Positions 8,653 through 15,256 of a stretch of DNA of 44,597 nt are shown here, in pieces. The notes under the pieces were generated by a model. The model saw nothing but the letters and a program-made list of their open reading frames with translations. It made no database searches and had not been told where the DNA came from. A program made the translations under genes and the position numbers. Every line of letters starts with the position of its first letter. Positions within the stretch are counted from its first letter, which is position 1. Origin of the DNA: Bradyrhizobium sp. SSBR45G (GTDB taxonomy: Bacteria > Pseudomonadota > Alphaproteobacteria > Rhizobiales > Xanthobacteraceae); assembly GCF_030159255.1 (NCBI RefSeq), contig NZ_BSCT01000050.1, positions 1 through 44,597 of the forward strand, written 5' to 3'.

Positions 8653-8658
8653 AATATA
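8653..8658 (-). promoter_or_regulatory. Possible -10 element of rreB
   Basis: Minus-strand TATATT, about 18 nt upstream of the extended Shine-Dalgarno, is the only A/T-rich block in a G/C-rich leader and is well placed as a -10 box, giving a start near 8645. No convincing -35 hexamer is seen. Inference only. Confidence 0.4.
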
Positions 8659-8875
8659 GGGCCGGCCGCGGCGCGAGGATAGGGGGGCCGACTACGGAAC
8701 CCGGGTTCCGGCATGGCTCGCTGCTGCGCTGCAACCGTGGGACGCCCGGGGATCTCGGTGAAAGCGCCCAGGATCCGAAGTCGCTCGATCCTGGGCCCGC
8801 CTAGCCGTCGCGCCTCCAACACCACCCCGAAGAGGTTGAGACCCGCCACGGACCATGTTAGGGAACGGCCGCGAT

Positions 8876-8949
8876 GCGGGTGTAGCTCAATGGTAGAGCA
8901 GCAGCCTTCCAAGCTGAATACGAGGGTTCGATTCCCTTCACCCGCTCCA
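8876..8949 (+). tRNA. tRNA-Gly (anticodon UCC)
   Basis: 74-nt tRNA with encoded CCA. Acceptor arm GCGGGTG / CACCCGC, D arm GCTC / GAGC, anticodon loop CTTCCAA giving anticodon TCC, T arm GAGGG-TTCGATT-CCCTT, discriminator T. It decodes GGA (and GGG by wobble). Its 3' half is partly duplicated at 9558-9591, the usual footprint of an integrase that uses a tRNA gene as its attachment site. Confidence 0.97.
8906..8938 (+). other. Attachment-site candidate inside tRNA-Gly
   Basis: The 33-nt segment of the tRNA from the anticodon loop to the T arm is repeated at 9558-9591 with one inserted G and one G-to-A change. In the usual integrase arrangement this is the end that keeps the functional tRNA, and the downstream copy is the opposite junction. 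Confidence 0.6.
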
Positions 8950-9094
8950 ATGATTTCAGCTATTTAGTGAGCTTGTTGGTTTTCATTCCGACAAGGGTTC
9001 ACTTTCTGGCCGCCTGCTTGATCCCCGTCATCTTTGCGTCCTGCCTCTCCTCGTCATCGTGATGAAGATTCGCCATCATTTGCCGACGACCTTT

Positions 9095-9400
9095 TCACGG
9101 CGGGGGGGGGGGCGGAAGGCTGTTCGCCGTTCCGGGATTGTCGAGCCAAGCGTCTTCCGGGCAGCGGCGTGTGATCGAGCATTTGCGGTCCTTGAGCACG
9201 TCGCGCAATTCGCCGCGTGCAGCGCGGTCGATATAGGCGACAGTCTCCGTCTCGAACGCCCGCCATTTCGAGAAGTCGTTGCGATCGTAATGCAGCCAGT
9301 AGGCGATATCGCTCGAGCGGAATTGATGCGAGCAATAGCCGACCGCGCACATGACACGCGATAGCACATGGCCATCCGCGGTTTTCGCCTCGCAGACCAC
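9095..9400 (-). pseudogene. Unrecognised small protein or gene remnant inside the tRNA-flanked segment
   Basis: The minus frame has protein-like composition (VMCAVGYCSHQF, YWLHYDRNDFSKW, CSITRRCPEDAWLD). It stays open upstream without an ATG past 9500, towards the duplicated tRNA segment. GTG at 9400 is the only in-frame start noted; coding character appears to begin further upstream (about 9500, DDSLDGGFSWERG), suggesting the 5' end was lost. The C-terminus is a run of six prolines encoded by a homopolymer of eleven C (G on plus, 9102-9112) and then a stop. I do not recognise the family; five to six cysteines are present. Lying between the two tRNA-derived repeats, it is probably cargo left from an integrated element. 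Confidence 0.4.
9102..9112. repeat. G11 homopolymer tract
   Basis: Eleven consecutive G on the plus strand in the 3' end of the small minus-strand reading frame. Tracts of this length are slippage-prone. A change of one or two bases would replace the stop just after the prolines with a longer alternative tail. Confidence 0.8.
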
Positions 9401-9557
9401 AGCGAGATCGTTGGGTCGACGTTCGAAACGTCCGTCGCGGCAGGACAGACCTTCTTTTTCGTAAGGGCCGCGCTCCCATGAAAAACCGCCGTCAAGGCTG
9501 TCGTCCGGAGGGCTGCAAAATCGGAATCGCCCTTGCGTGGATTGCGAAATTTCGTGA

Positions 9558-9591
9558 CTTCCAAGCTGAATACGAGGGGTTCAATTCCCTT
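9558..9591 (+). other. Partial duplicate of tRNA-Gly, att-like junction
   Basis: 34 nt match the tRNA-Gly anticodon loop to T arm (8906-8938) with one inserted G and one substitution. The remainder of the tRNA is absent, so it is not a gene. The sequence changes at once into an IS630-type transposase fragment. The 619 bp between the two copies is read as what remains of an integrated element. Confidence 0.75.
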
Positions 9592-9954
9592 AGCGTAGCC
9601 GCATCATTCCCGAATATCGAGCTTCACGTCATTCTCGACAACCTCAGCACACATACGAACAATGAGGAATGGCTCGACGCCCATCCCAACGTGAAATTTC
9701 ACTTCACGCCCACGAGCGCGTCCTGGATCAACCAGGTCGAGGTGTGGTCTTCGGTTCTACAAGGCCAGTCGTTGAGCGGCGCCTCATTCACAAGCCTCAA
9801 GCAGCTTGAGCAGCGCATCAATGCCTACGTCGACGCCTACAACGACAGAGCTGAACCGTTCGCGTCGACCAAGAAGAAGGTTCGACAGCGGTCCTTCAAC
9901 GGTCATATGATTCCGGGTACTAGCTATCCCGCCCGAAAACCTCCAAGACATTGA
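9592..9954 (+). mobile_element. IS630-family transposase, C-terminal remnant
   Basis: The frame running from the tRNA-like junction encodes the last third of an IS630/Tc1-type DDE transposase. HVILDNLSTH carries the second catalytic Asp, FHFTPTSASWINQVEVW carries the catalytic Glu, and the helical tail has INAYVDAYNDRAEPF. The N-terminal half with the first Asp is missing, so this is inactive. An apparent ATG at 9478 only reads through the tRNA-like segment and is not its real start. The end overlaps the stop of the convergent MarR gene by 35 nt. No terminal inverted repeats were recognised. Confidence 0.85.
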
Positions 9955-10486
9955 GCAACTGCTGATGGCCGCGGGCGCCGACCTTATCCATGAGCCGTTG
10001 CTCATGCTGCTGGACAAGGCTGTCGGCATGGGCGAGCAGCGCCTTGCCCTCCGTGGTAAGCCGCAAGGCATGGGTGCGCCGGTCTGATGCCGCTGTCCGC
10101 TTGAGCAGCTTCCGCGACTGAAGCTCATCAAGCGGCGGAATGATCCCGGAACGGCTGATGCCCAGCACCTCCGATAGCGCCATTTGCGACAGTCCGGGAT
10201 TGTCCCGGATCACCACCAGCATCGAATATTGCGCGGGGCGAATGTCGAGCGGTGCAAGCGTCGTGTTGAAGTCCGCGAACACCCAGAGCTGGGCCTGCCG
10301 AATCAAATAGCCGGCAAGGCTCGTCAGTCCGTCGAGACGGACCTCCGGCCGCCGCTTGCCGATCTCGTGCGCCGTTGGCGCTTCTATGTCCCGACCGGGT
10401 ACCGCCTTGGGGCCGGGCATCCGGGCCACGCGGCGTTTGGTTTGATTCGCCAAGTTCGTTCTCATCATTTGATGCGTCCAAGCCAC
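9920..10486 (-). CDS. MarR-family transcriptional regulator
   Basis: Winged-helix MarR protein. Residues about 60-188 show the family order: dimerisation helix (YLIRQAQLWVFADFN), IRPAQYSMLVVIRDNPG, recognition region LSQMALSEVLGISRSGIIPPLDEL, wing LLKRTAASDRRTHALRLTTEG, and a C-terminal helix. The DRR-x-H-x-L-x-LT-x-EG wing is diagnostic. The start is uncertain: ATG at 10486, 10468 or 10420 are all in frame, and the first 22 residues are basic and unusual. It is divergent from the esterase autotransporter, with a 7+7 bp palindrome in between, so it probably controls that gene and itself; MarR proteins often respond to small aromatic ligands. Confidence 0.9.
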   Translation of the reverse strand: MAWTHQMMRTNLANQTKRRVARMPGPKAVPGRDIEAPTAHEIGKRRPEVRLDGLTSLAGYLIRQAQLWVFADFNTTLAPLDIRPAQYSMLVVIRDNPGLSQMALSEVLGISRSGIIPPLDELQSRKLLKRTAASDRRTHALRLTTEGKALLAHADSLVQQHEQRLMDKVGARGHQQLLNVLEVFGRDS

Positions 10487-10491
10487 ACCAT

Positions 10492-10549
10492 CGCTGAATC
10501 GCGGCGCCAGCTCAACTCATCGCTGAAGCGCGACGCCAACTCAATTCAC
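10492..10549. repeat. 29-nt imperfect tandem duplication
   Basis: Two adjacent 29-nt copies (10492-10520 and 10521-10549), beginning CGCTGAA and ending CTCAACTCAT or CTCAATTCAC, differ at five positions. They lie between the MarR start and the divergent promoter region, so they may alter spacing in the MarR 5' leader. Confidence 0.8.
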
Positions 10550-10553
10550 CAAG

Positions 10554-10574
10554 ATTGTTCTTGACGTGAACAAT
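10554..10574. promoter_or_regulatory. Candidate MarR operator with -35-like TTGACG in its centre
   Basis: Perfect inverted repeat ATTGTTC-N7-GAACAAT, 21 bp in all, which is a normal size for MarR operators. The spacer contains TTGACG, a good -35 hexamer for the rightward gene, so a bound regulator would block RNA polymerase. A clear -10 at standard spacing was not found. Confidence 0.6.
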
Positions 10575-10642
10575 TCTTTTTCTGAACATTATCGCACAAT
10601 GTCGGCTGCAACAAATGCTGACAGTTCTTTGGGGGAGGAACA

Positions 10643-12703
10643 ATGCTCAATCTTGTTGGACACGACAAGTCGACGGCGGCTCAGGGGAAGAAGACAGAGC
10701 ATCGACGGCAAGCCAGGTGGGCCCGCGTTGCAGCGCGCAGCTGGGGGGCTGCCGCGGCTGGCGTTGCGGTTGGAACGATCTGCGGCTTGGCCAGCGCTTC
10801 GGCGCAGACCTATACCCCAATCGCTATCGTTCCGAGCCCGGACGTGTATGCCTACATTCAGCAAAATCCGTCGGTGCAAGGCCTGTTCGGCCCCAAGGTG
10901 ACAAGTCAGTTTACGAGCCTGACGGTGTTCGGCGATAGCTACGCCGACTGGGGAAATGCGGCGCGGGCGCAGGGGGCCAATGCGCTCTATCCTACGGGTC
11001 GCTTTAGCTCAGGGCTGTCGATGGCCGACGCTCTCCAATATCATTATGGTCTCGCCACCTCATCGGTTGCCAACTACGCAACCGGCGGCGCAATGAGTGG
11101 CGATACGAATGTAACCAATTTGTTTGCGCCCACTCCGGTGCTGCCTGGCACTGCCACAGAAATCCGGGCCTTCCTGGCGGCCGGGGGCCGCTTTGGTTCG
11201 CGCGACCTCGTCGACATCACGACGGCGGGAGGCAATGACAGCCTGCCGATCATGTTCAATCCGGCGATCACACAAGCGCAGATGAACGCGGCGGCCGGGG
11301 TGACAACCGCCAACATCCTGTCGGACGTTCAGCAACTCGTCGGCGCGGGCGCACGCAACATAGCAATTCTTTCCGTCGGAGATCTTTCCTATCTGCCGAT
11401 CGCCAAGGGCGATGCCAATATTCACTACTTCCAAAGCACGTTGACGCAAATGGAGGAGGCGAGCTTGGCGCAGCTCGCGCGTTCCGGTGTCCGCATCTTC
11501 TTCTTCGACCTTGGTGCCATGACGCAGCGGGTGGTCGCCAACCCGGCCCTCTACGGCTTCACCAATGTCACGGAGGCGTGCACGTTGGTGCCCTCTTGCC
11601 TCAATGGTTCTGTAACGACGCAAAACCAATTCTTGTCGTATGACGGCCTCCATTTTACGACCGCCGGCTTCGCGTTGATCGGGCGCTACCAGACCAACCA
11701 GATTGACGCGCCACTCACGGTCGCCCCGCAGGGCGATGTGGCCATGTCGATTGCTACTGGCTTCACCAGCTCGGTGTTCGGTCATCTCGACGGCTATCGC
11801 AGCTTCTATGGCCCAGGCGCTGCGATGAACGCGATGGCGGCGGACATGCCGGCGAAGGCGGCGCCGGTCGCCAGCCGAAGTCCATGGTCGGTCTACGGTG
11901 ATGTCGCCTATGCCGGGGGAACTCGCGACGCCCAGGCATTTTTCTCGAACTACAACTACAATTCGATCGGCGGCCGGATCGGGTTGGACTACAGGATCTC
12001 GCCCGATCTGATCGTCGGCGGACTGTTCAGCTACGCGCAGCCGAACGTCAATCTGGGCGTGCAGGACGCCCATGAAAAGATCGACGCCTATCAGATCGGC
12101 GGCTACGCCTCCTACACCCACGCCAACTGGTTCGCGGACGCGCTGATCGCCTATGGCCGCCAGGCTATTGCCACCGATCGCCAGGGCGTCATCGACATCA
12201 TCCGCGGCTCGACCCATGCCGATACCTTTACGGTTGCGGCGAGGGGCAGCTATCTCTGGGATGTCGGCGCGTTGCGCGTCGGCCCGATCGGCGGGCTGTC
12301 CTACACGACGGCTCACATCGCGGCCTACACCGAAACCGGCGACTTCCTGCTGACCAACATGGTCGACCGGCAGAACCTGCAAAGCCTCACCGGCAGCGCC
12401 GGCGTGCAGTTTCGTGCACCGTTCGTGATGAGTGGCAGCGTGTATAGTCCGTTCGTGAATGTGACCGCCGAGCACGACTTCATCGGCTCTGCGCGCACCC
12501 TGATCACGACCCAGGCCAGCACTCCGCTGTTGCCTGTGCTGACGCCGATCGATGGACGCAACGCGACTTACGGAAAAGTCGTGGCCGGCCTTGCGGCAGC
12601 GATCACCAGCAACGTCAGCGCCAGTATGACGGCGGTCGGCACTTTTGGTCGATCCGGCGGCTACGACTATGGCGTGAGCGGAGGGGTGAAGGTGGCTTTC
12701 TGA
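10643..12703 (+). CDS. GDSL/SGNH esterase autotransporter
   Basis: 686-aa outer-membrane autotransporter of the EstA type. An extended signal peptide (basic residues 9-33, hydrophobic 34-54, ASASA before cleavage) precedes a passenger SGNH hydrolase: block I FGDSYADWGN with nucleophile Ser99, block III GGND near 197, block V DGLHFTTAG with Asp334 and His337. After about residue 400 comes a C-terminal beta-barrel of alternating aromatic and polar strands, ending in the outer-membrane signature with final Phe (GVKVAF). The ATG at 10643 follows GGGGGAGG at good distance. Expected to hydrolyse short-chain esters at the cell surface, or free lipids if released. Divergent from MarR. Confidence 0.93.
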   Translation: MLNLVGHDKSTAAQGKKTEHRRQARWARVAARSWGAAAAGVAVGTICGLASASAQTYTPIAIVPSPDVYAYIQQNPSVQGLFGPKVTSQFTSLTVFGDSYADWGNAARAQGANALYPTGRFSSGLSMADALQYHYGLATSSVANYATGGAMSGDTNVTNLFAPTPVLPGTATEIRAFLAAGGRFGSRDLVDITTAGGNDSLPIMFNPAITQAQMNAAAGVTTANILSDVQQLVGAGARNIAILSVGDLSYLPIAKGDANIHYFQSTLTQMEEASLAQLARSGVRIFFFDLGAMTQRVVANPALYGFTNVTEACTLVPSCLNGSVTTQNQFLSYDGLHFTTAGFALIGRYQTNQIDAPLTVAPQGDVAMSIATGFTSSVFGHLDGYRSFYGPGAAMNAMAADMPAKAAPVASRSPWSVYGDVAYAGGTRDAQAFFSNYNYNSIGGRIGLDYRISPDLIVGGLFSYAQPNVNLGVQDAHEKIDAYQIGGYASYTHANWFADALIAYGRQAIATDRQGVIDIIRGSTHADTFTVAARGSYLWDVGALRVGPIGGLSYTTAHIAAYTETGDFLLTNMVDRQNLQSLTGSAGVQFRAPFVMSGSVYSPFVNVTAEHDFIGSARTLITTQASTPLLPVLTPIDGRNATYGKVVAGLAAAITSNVSASMTAVGTFGRSGGYDYGVSGGVKVAF

Positions 12704-12776
12704 GCGGAGTCTCTTGGAGATCGCTAGGGGCGGTGCTATCGCATATGATGAAAGAGGCTGGGTTTTCGTGGACATC

Positions 12777-12820
12777 CTTCGAGACGCCCGCCTTCGGCGG
12801 GCTCCTCGAGATGAGGACCT
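12777..12820. repeat. Hairpin repeat, CTTCGAGACGCCCGCC family
   Basis: CTTCGAGACGCCCGCC-TTC-GGCGGGCTCCTC forms a GC-rich hairpin and is repeated almost exactly at 21642-21680 in the ABC transporter operon. It lies in the gap between the convergent autotransporter and secreted repeat protein genes. An interspersed repeat, perhaps also a transcript end. Confidence 0.8.
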
Positions 12821-12854
12821 TCTTCCGCGGCAAGGTCCTTGATCCCCATCGTGA

Positions 12855-12878
12855 GAAGCGTCGGTGTTGCGACGCTTC
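12855..12878. terminator. Terminator-like hairpin between convergent genes
   Basis: Perfect 9-bp arms GAAGCGTCG / CGACGCTTC with a 6-nt loop, immediately beyond the stop of the minus-strand repeat protein gene and downstream of the autotransporter gene. There is no T tract, so efficiency is uncertain. Confidence 0.5.
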
Positions 12879-12884
12879 GTCCGC

Positions 12885-13208
12885 CTAGTAGCAATGGATC
12901 TGCTGTGCGATCCGTCGGCAAGACGTACCATCGCTGAAGTAGGTGGTGTTGCCGACCGTCCGCGATGAGCTGCCGTCGCTGGAATAGCTGTGGTCGCCGA
13001 TCTGCTGCGAGCTGGTGCCGTCGCTGTTGTGGGTGAAGCGTCCGACCTGTTGCGACGAGGAGCCGTCATTCCAATAGGTGGTGTTGCCGAGGCGCTGCCC
13101 GAACAGGCCATTGTCGCAATGGACCTGGTTGCCGATGAGTTGGCAGGTTTCAGCCTGCGCCGCGGTGGTGGCCCACAGGCTGAGTACGACTGCGAGGGTT
13201 CTGTACAT
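12885..13208 (-). CDS. Small secreted protein of four ~17-residue repeats
   Basis: 107-aa exported protein. Signal peptide MYRTLAVVLSLWATTAAQAE, then CQLIGNQVHCDNG and four tandem units with consensus G-(N/D)-x-(T/S)-Y-x-x-DG-(S/T)-SS-x-x-(V/I/L): RLGNTTYWNDGSSSQQV, GRFTHNSDGTSSQQI, GDHSYSSDGSSSRTV and GNTTYFSDGTSCRRI. The C-terminus IHCY supplies a fourth cysteine, so the repeat stack may be closed by disulfides. An ATG at 13238 would add ten residues; 13208 is preferred because the signal peptide then begins at once. I do not recognise a named family. Function unknown. Confidence 0.8.
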   Translation of the reverse strand: MYRTLAVVLSLWATTAAQAETCQLIGNQVHCDNGLFGQRLGNTTYWNDGSSSQQVGRFTHNSDGTSSQQIGDHSYSSDGSSSRTVGNTTYFSDGTSCRRIAQQIHCY

Positions 13209-13295
13209 GACGATCGTTCCTGACGTGGCAGCATTCAATTGCGATCGAAGCGCGAGGGCAAGAGAAAACGGCTGGTGTCGGCTCGCCGCCGCCGA

Positions 13296-14252
13296 CTAAC
13301 GGCTCGCACGCGCCCTGGCCGTGCCCTCCGTGTCCCCAACCCTGAACGCCCGCATCTGGCCGCTGAGAAAGCGCAGCAGTTGACTCGCGGCATGCGGCAG
13401 CTCGCGGCCGCGGCGGGTGATGACGCAGGCTTCGCTCGATGACAGCAGGCGGTTGTCGATCGTGGTGGCTTTGAGCGAGCCGTCGGCGAGATCGGCGGCG
13501 ATGGAGAACGCGGGGAGCAGCGTCAGGCCGAGGCCGCTCTTGACGAAATGTCGGAGCACGTTGATCGAGCTGGTGGTGAGCTTCGGCGCGAGCGCAATGT
13601 GCTCGGAGGCTTCCGCCAGCGCCACGATCTGCCGCGTGCCGTAGCTCGGGTGCATCAGGCCGAGCGGATGATCGGCGAGCTCGCGCAGCCGCAAGGAGCG
13701 GCCGAGGCGCGCCAGCGCGTGATCCGGCGGCAAAATCGCGCACAGCGGTTGCCGGCTCGCGGTGGCGACGCGGATGCGTGGATCGGCACTCGGGTTGAAC
13801 ACGAGGCCGATGTGGTAGCGGTCGTCGGCGACGGCGTTGACGACGTCATTGGTGCCGGCGAGATCGAATGACATCGTCAGGTCCGGGTGGCGCTGCCAGA
13901 ACCGGCCGAGCGGGCCCGACATCAGGTCGCTGACGAAACCTTCGCCGAGCACGATGTCGACATGGCCGCGCTTCAGTCCCACAAGCTCGCGAAGTTTGGC
14001 GACCGTGTCGGCCTGGTCGGCCTGCCAGTGCCGGAAGCGCTCGACCAGCAGCGCGCCGGCCTCGGTGGCACGGATGCCGCGGCTCAGCCGCTCCACCAGC
14101 GTCAGGCCGAGCTCCTTCTCCAAAAGCGCGATCTGCCGACTGATCACCGAGGCATTGATGTCGAGCGCCTCCGCGGCCGCGCGCACCGAGCCAAGCCGAA
14201 TGGCCTCGTGGAGGTAGTGCAGTCGGTGGTGGTCGAGCAGGGCGGCGGTCAC
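13296..14252 (-). CDS. LysR-type transcriptional regulator of the downstream catabolic cluster
   Basis: 318 aa. N-terminal winged helix (about 6-65: LHYLHEAIRLGSVRAAAEAL, then ASVISRQIALLEKELGLTL) and C-terminal substrate-binding domain (about 92-295: GHVDIVLGEGF, GLVFNPSADP, SGLGLTLLPAFS). Divergent from the dehydrogenase gene, with a palindromic T-N11-A site between them, the standard arrangement for a LysR activator of a neighbouring pathway. The inducer is probably an intermediate of that pathway. Confidence 0.93.
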   Translation of the reverse strand: MTAALLDHHRLHYLHEAIRLGSVRAAAEALDINASVISRQIALLEKELGLTLVERLSRGIRATEAGALLVERFRHWQADQADTVAKLRELVGLKRGHVDIVLGEGFVSDLMSGPLGRFWQRHPDLTMSFDLAGTNDVVNAVADDRYHIGLVFNPSADPRIRVATASRQPLCAILPPDHALARLGRSLRLRELADHPLGLMHPSYGTRQIVALAEASEHIALAPKLTTSSINVLRHFVKSGLGLTLLPAFSIAADLADGSLKATTIDNRLLSSSEACVITRRGRELPHAASQLLRFLSGQMRAFRVGDTEGTARARASR

Positions 14253-14270
14253 GGGCGGGGTCCCGGAAGC

Positions 14271-14287
14271 GTTGACGTCAGGTCAAC
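14271..14287. promoter_or_regulatory. LysR box between divergent genes
   Basis: Perfect palindrome GTTGAC-GTCAG-GTCAAC containing the T-N11-A signature of LysR operators, 18 nt before the LysR start codon and about 77 nt before the start of the divergent dehydrogenase gene. Strong candidate binding site. Confidence 0.7.
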
Positions 14288-14364
14288 ACTAGCGCGGCGG
14301 CCTGCTGATGTCTGCCGCAAAACGAGGCTGTTACGCTTTCCGGGCAATCGCAACAGGAGGCCAC

Positions 14365-15246
14365 GTGACCGCGGTCGGCATCATCGGACTTGGCAATATG
14401 GGGCGGGGCATGGCCCTGACGCTCAAGGGTGCGGGCTTTGCTGTCACCGGCTATGACGCCGTTGAAGCGACACGCGCGGCGCTGGCCGCCGCGGGCATCG
14501 CGATCACGGACGGCATCGGCGCGGTCGTGGCCGCCGCCGACATCGTGATCCTGTCGCTGCCGACCGCCGAGATCGTCGCTGATGTTATCGAAGGCGCCGG
14601 CGGCATCCTGGCGCATGCGCGCGCAGGCGTCGTCATCGTCGACACCTCGACCTCGCATCCGGAGACCTCGCGCCGGATGGCAGGTCTCCTCAAGGCGCGC
14701 GGCATGGGCTTCGTCGATGCGCCGGTCAGCGGCGGGCCGAAAGGCGCGGCGAGCGGCACCATGACCATGGTGATCGGCGCCGACGACGATGATCTCGCCC
14801 GCGTCATGCCGGTGCTAGAGCGCATGAGCGCCAAGCGCGTGCATGTCGGCGGCGTTGGCGCCGGCAACGTCGCCAAGATCGTCAACAATCTCCTGTGCGC
14901 CGCGCATCTGCTGACGGCGGCGGAAGCGCTGCGCATCGCCGGTGCGGCCGGCGTCGATGCCGAGCGGCTGCTCGAAGGGCTCAATGCCGGCTCCGGCCGG
15001 TCGGGCGTGACGCAGATCAATGTGCCCAACTGGATTCTCAACGGCGCGTTCGACTCAGGCTTCACGATGCAGCTGATGCGCAAGGATGTCAGGCTCGCGG
15101 CGCAGTTCATCGGCGAGCTCGGCCTCGCGCTGCCGATCGCAGCCGACACCGCGCGCGTCTGGGCGGAGAGTGCCGCTCGCATTGCGGACCCCGAGGATTT
15201 CAACCGCATCGTCGAGCTGCAGCTCGGCCCGATCGCCAAGCCGTAA
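14365..15246 (+). CDS. 3-hydroxyisobutyrate dehydrogenase-family NAD(P)-dependent oxidoreductase
   Basis: 293 aa, the usual length for the beta-hydroxyacid dehydrogenase family. Rossmann motif GIIGLGNMGRGMALTLKGAG (residues about 5-24), substrate motif FVDAPVSGGPKGAASGT (about 114-130), catalytic lysine motif GNVAKIVNNLL (about 168-178, Lys in KIVNN). The GTG at 14365 is chosen for its AGGAGG at 14355-14360; an upstream start at 14308 has no such site. It oxidises or reduces a 3-hydroxyacid/semialdehyde pair; the aldehyde dehydrogenase that follows 10 nt later suggests sequential alcohol-to-acid oxidation. The exact substrate is not readable. Confidence 0.9.
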   Translation: MTAVGIIGLGNMGRGMALTLKGAGFAVTGYDAVEATRAALAAAGIAITDGIGAVVAAADIVILSLPTAEIVADVIEGAGGILAHARAGVVIVDTSTSHPETSRRMAGLLKARGMGFVDAPVSGGPKGAASGTMTMVIGADDDDLARVMPVLERMSAKRVHVGGVGAGNVAKIVNNLLCAAHLLTAAEALRIAGAAGVDAERLLEGLNAGSGRSGVTQINVPNWILNGAFDSGFTMQLMRKDVRLAAQFIGELGLALPIAADTARVWAESAARIADPEDFNRIVELQLGPIAKP

Positions 15247-15256
15247 GCGTGCAGCC

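Noticed and set aside
9478..9600. ATG at 9478 as the start of a complete transposase
   Set aside because: The first 40 codons run through the duplicated tRNA segment and are unlike any transposase; the N-terminal catalytic domain is missing.
11060..13234. Long minus-strand frame of 724 codons opposite the autotransporter
   Set aside because: It is the high-G+C shadow of the autotransporter, is rich in Arg/Asp/Ala without domain motifs, and crosses several intergenic features.
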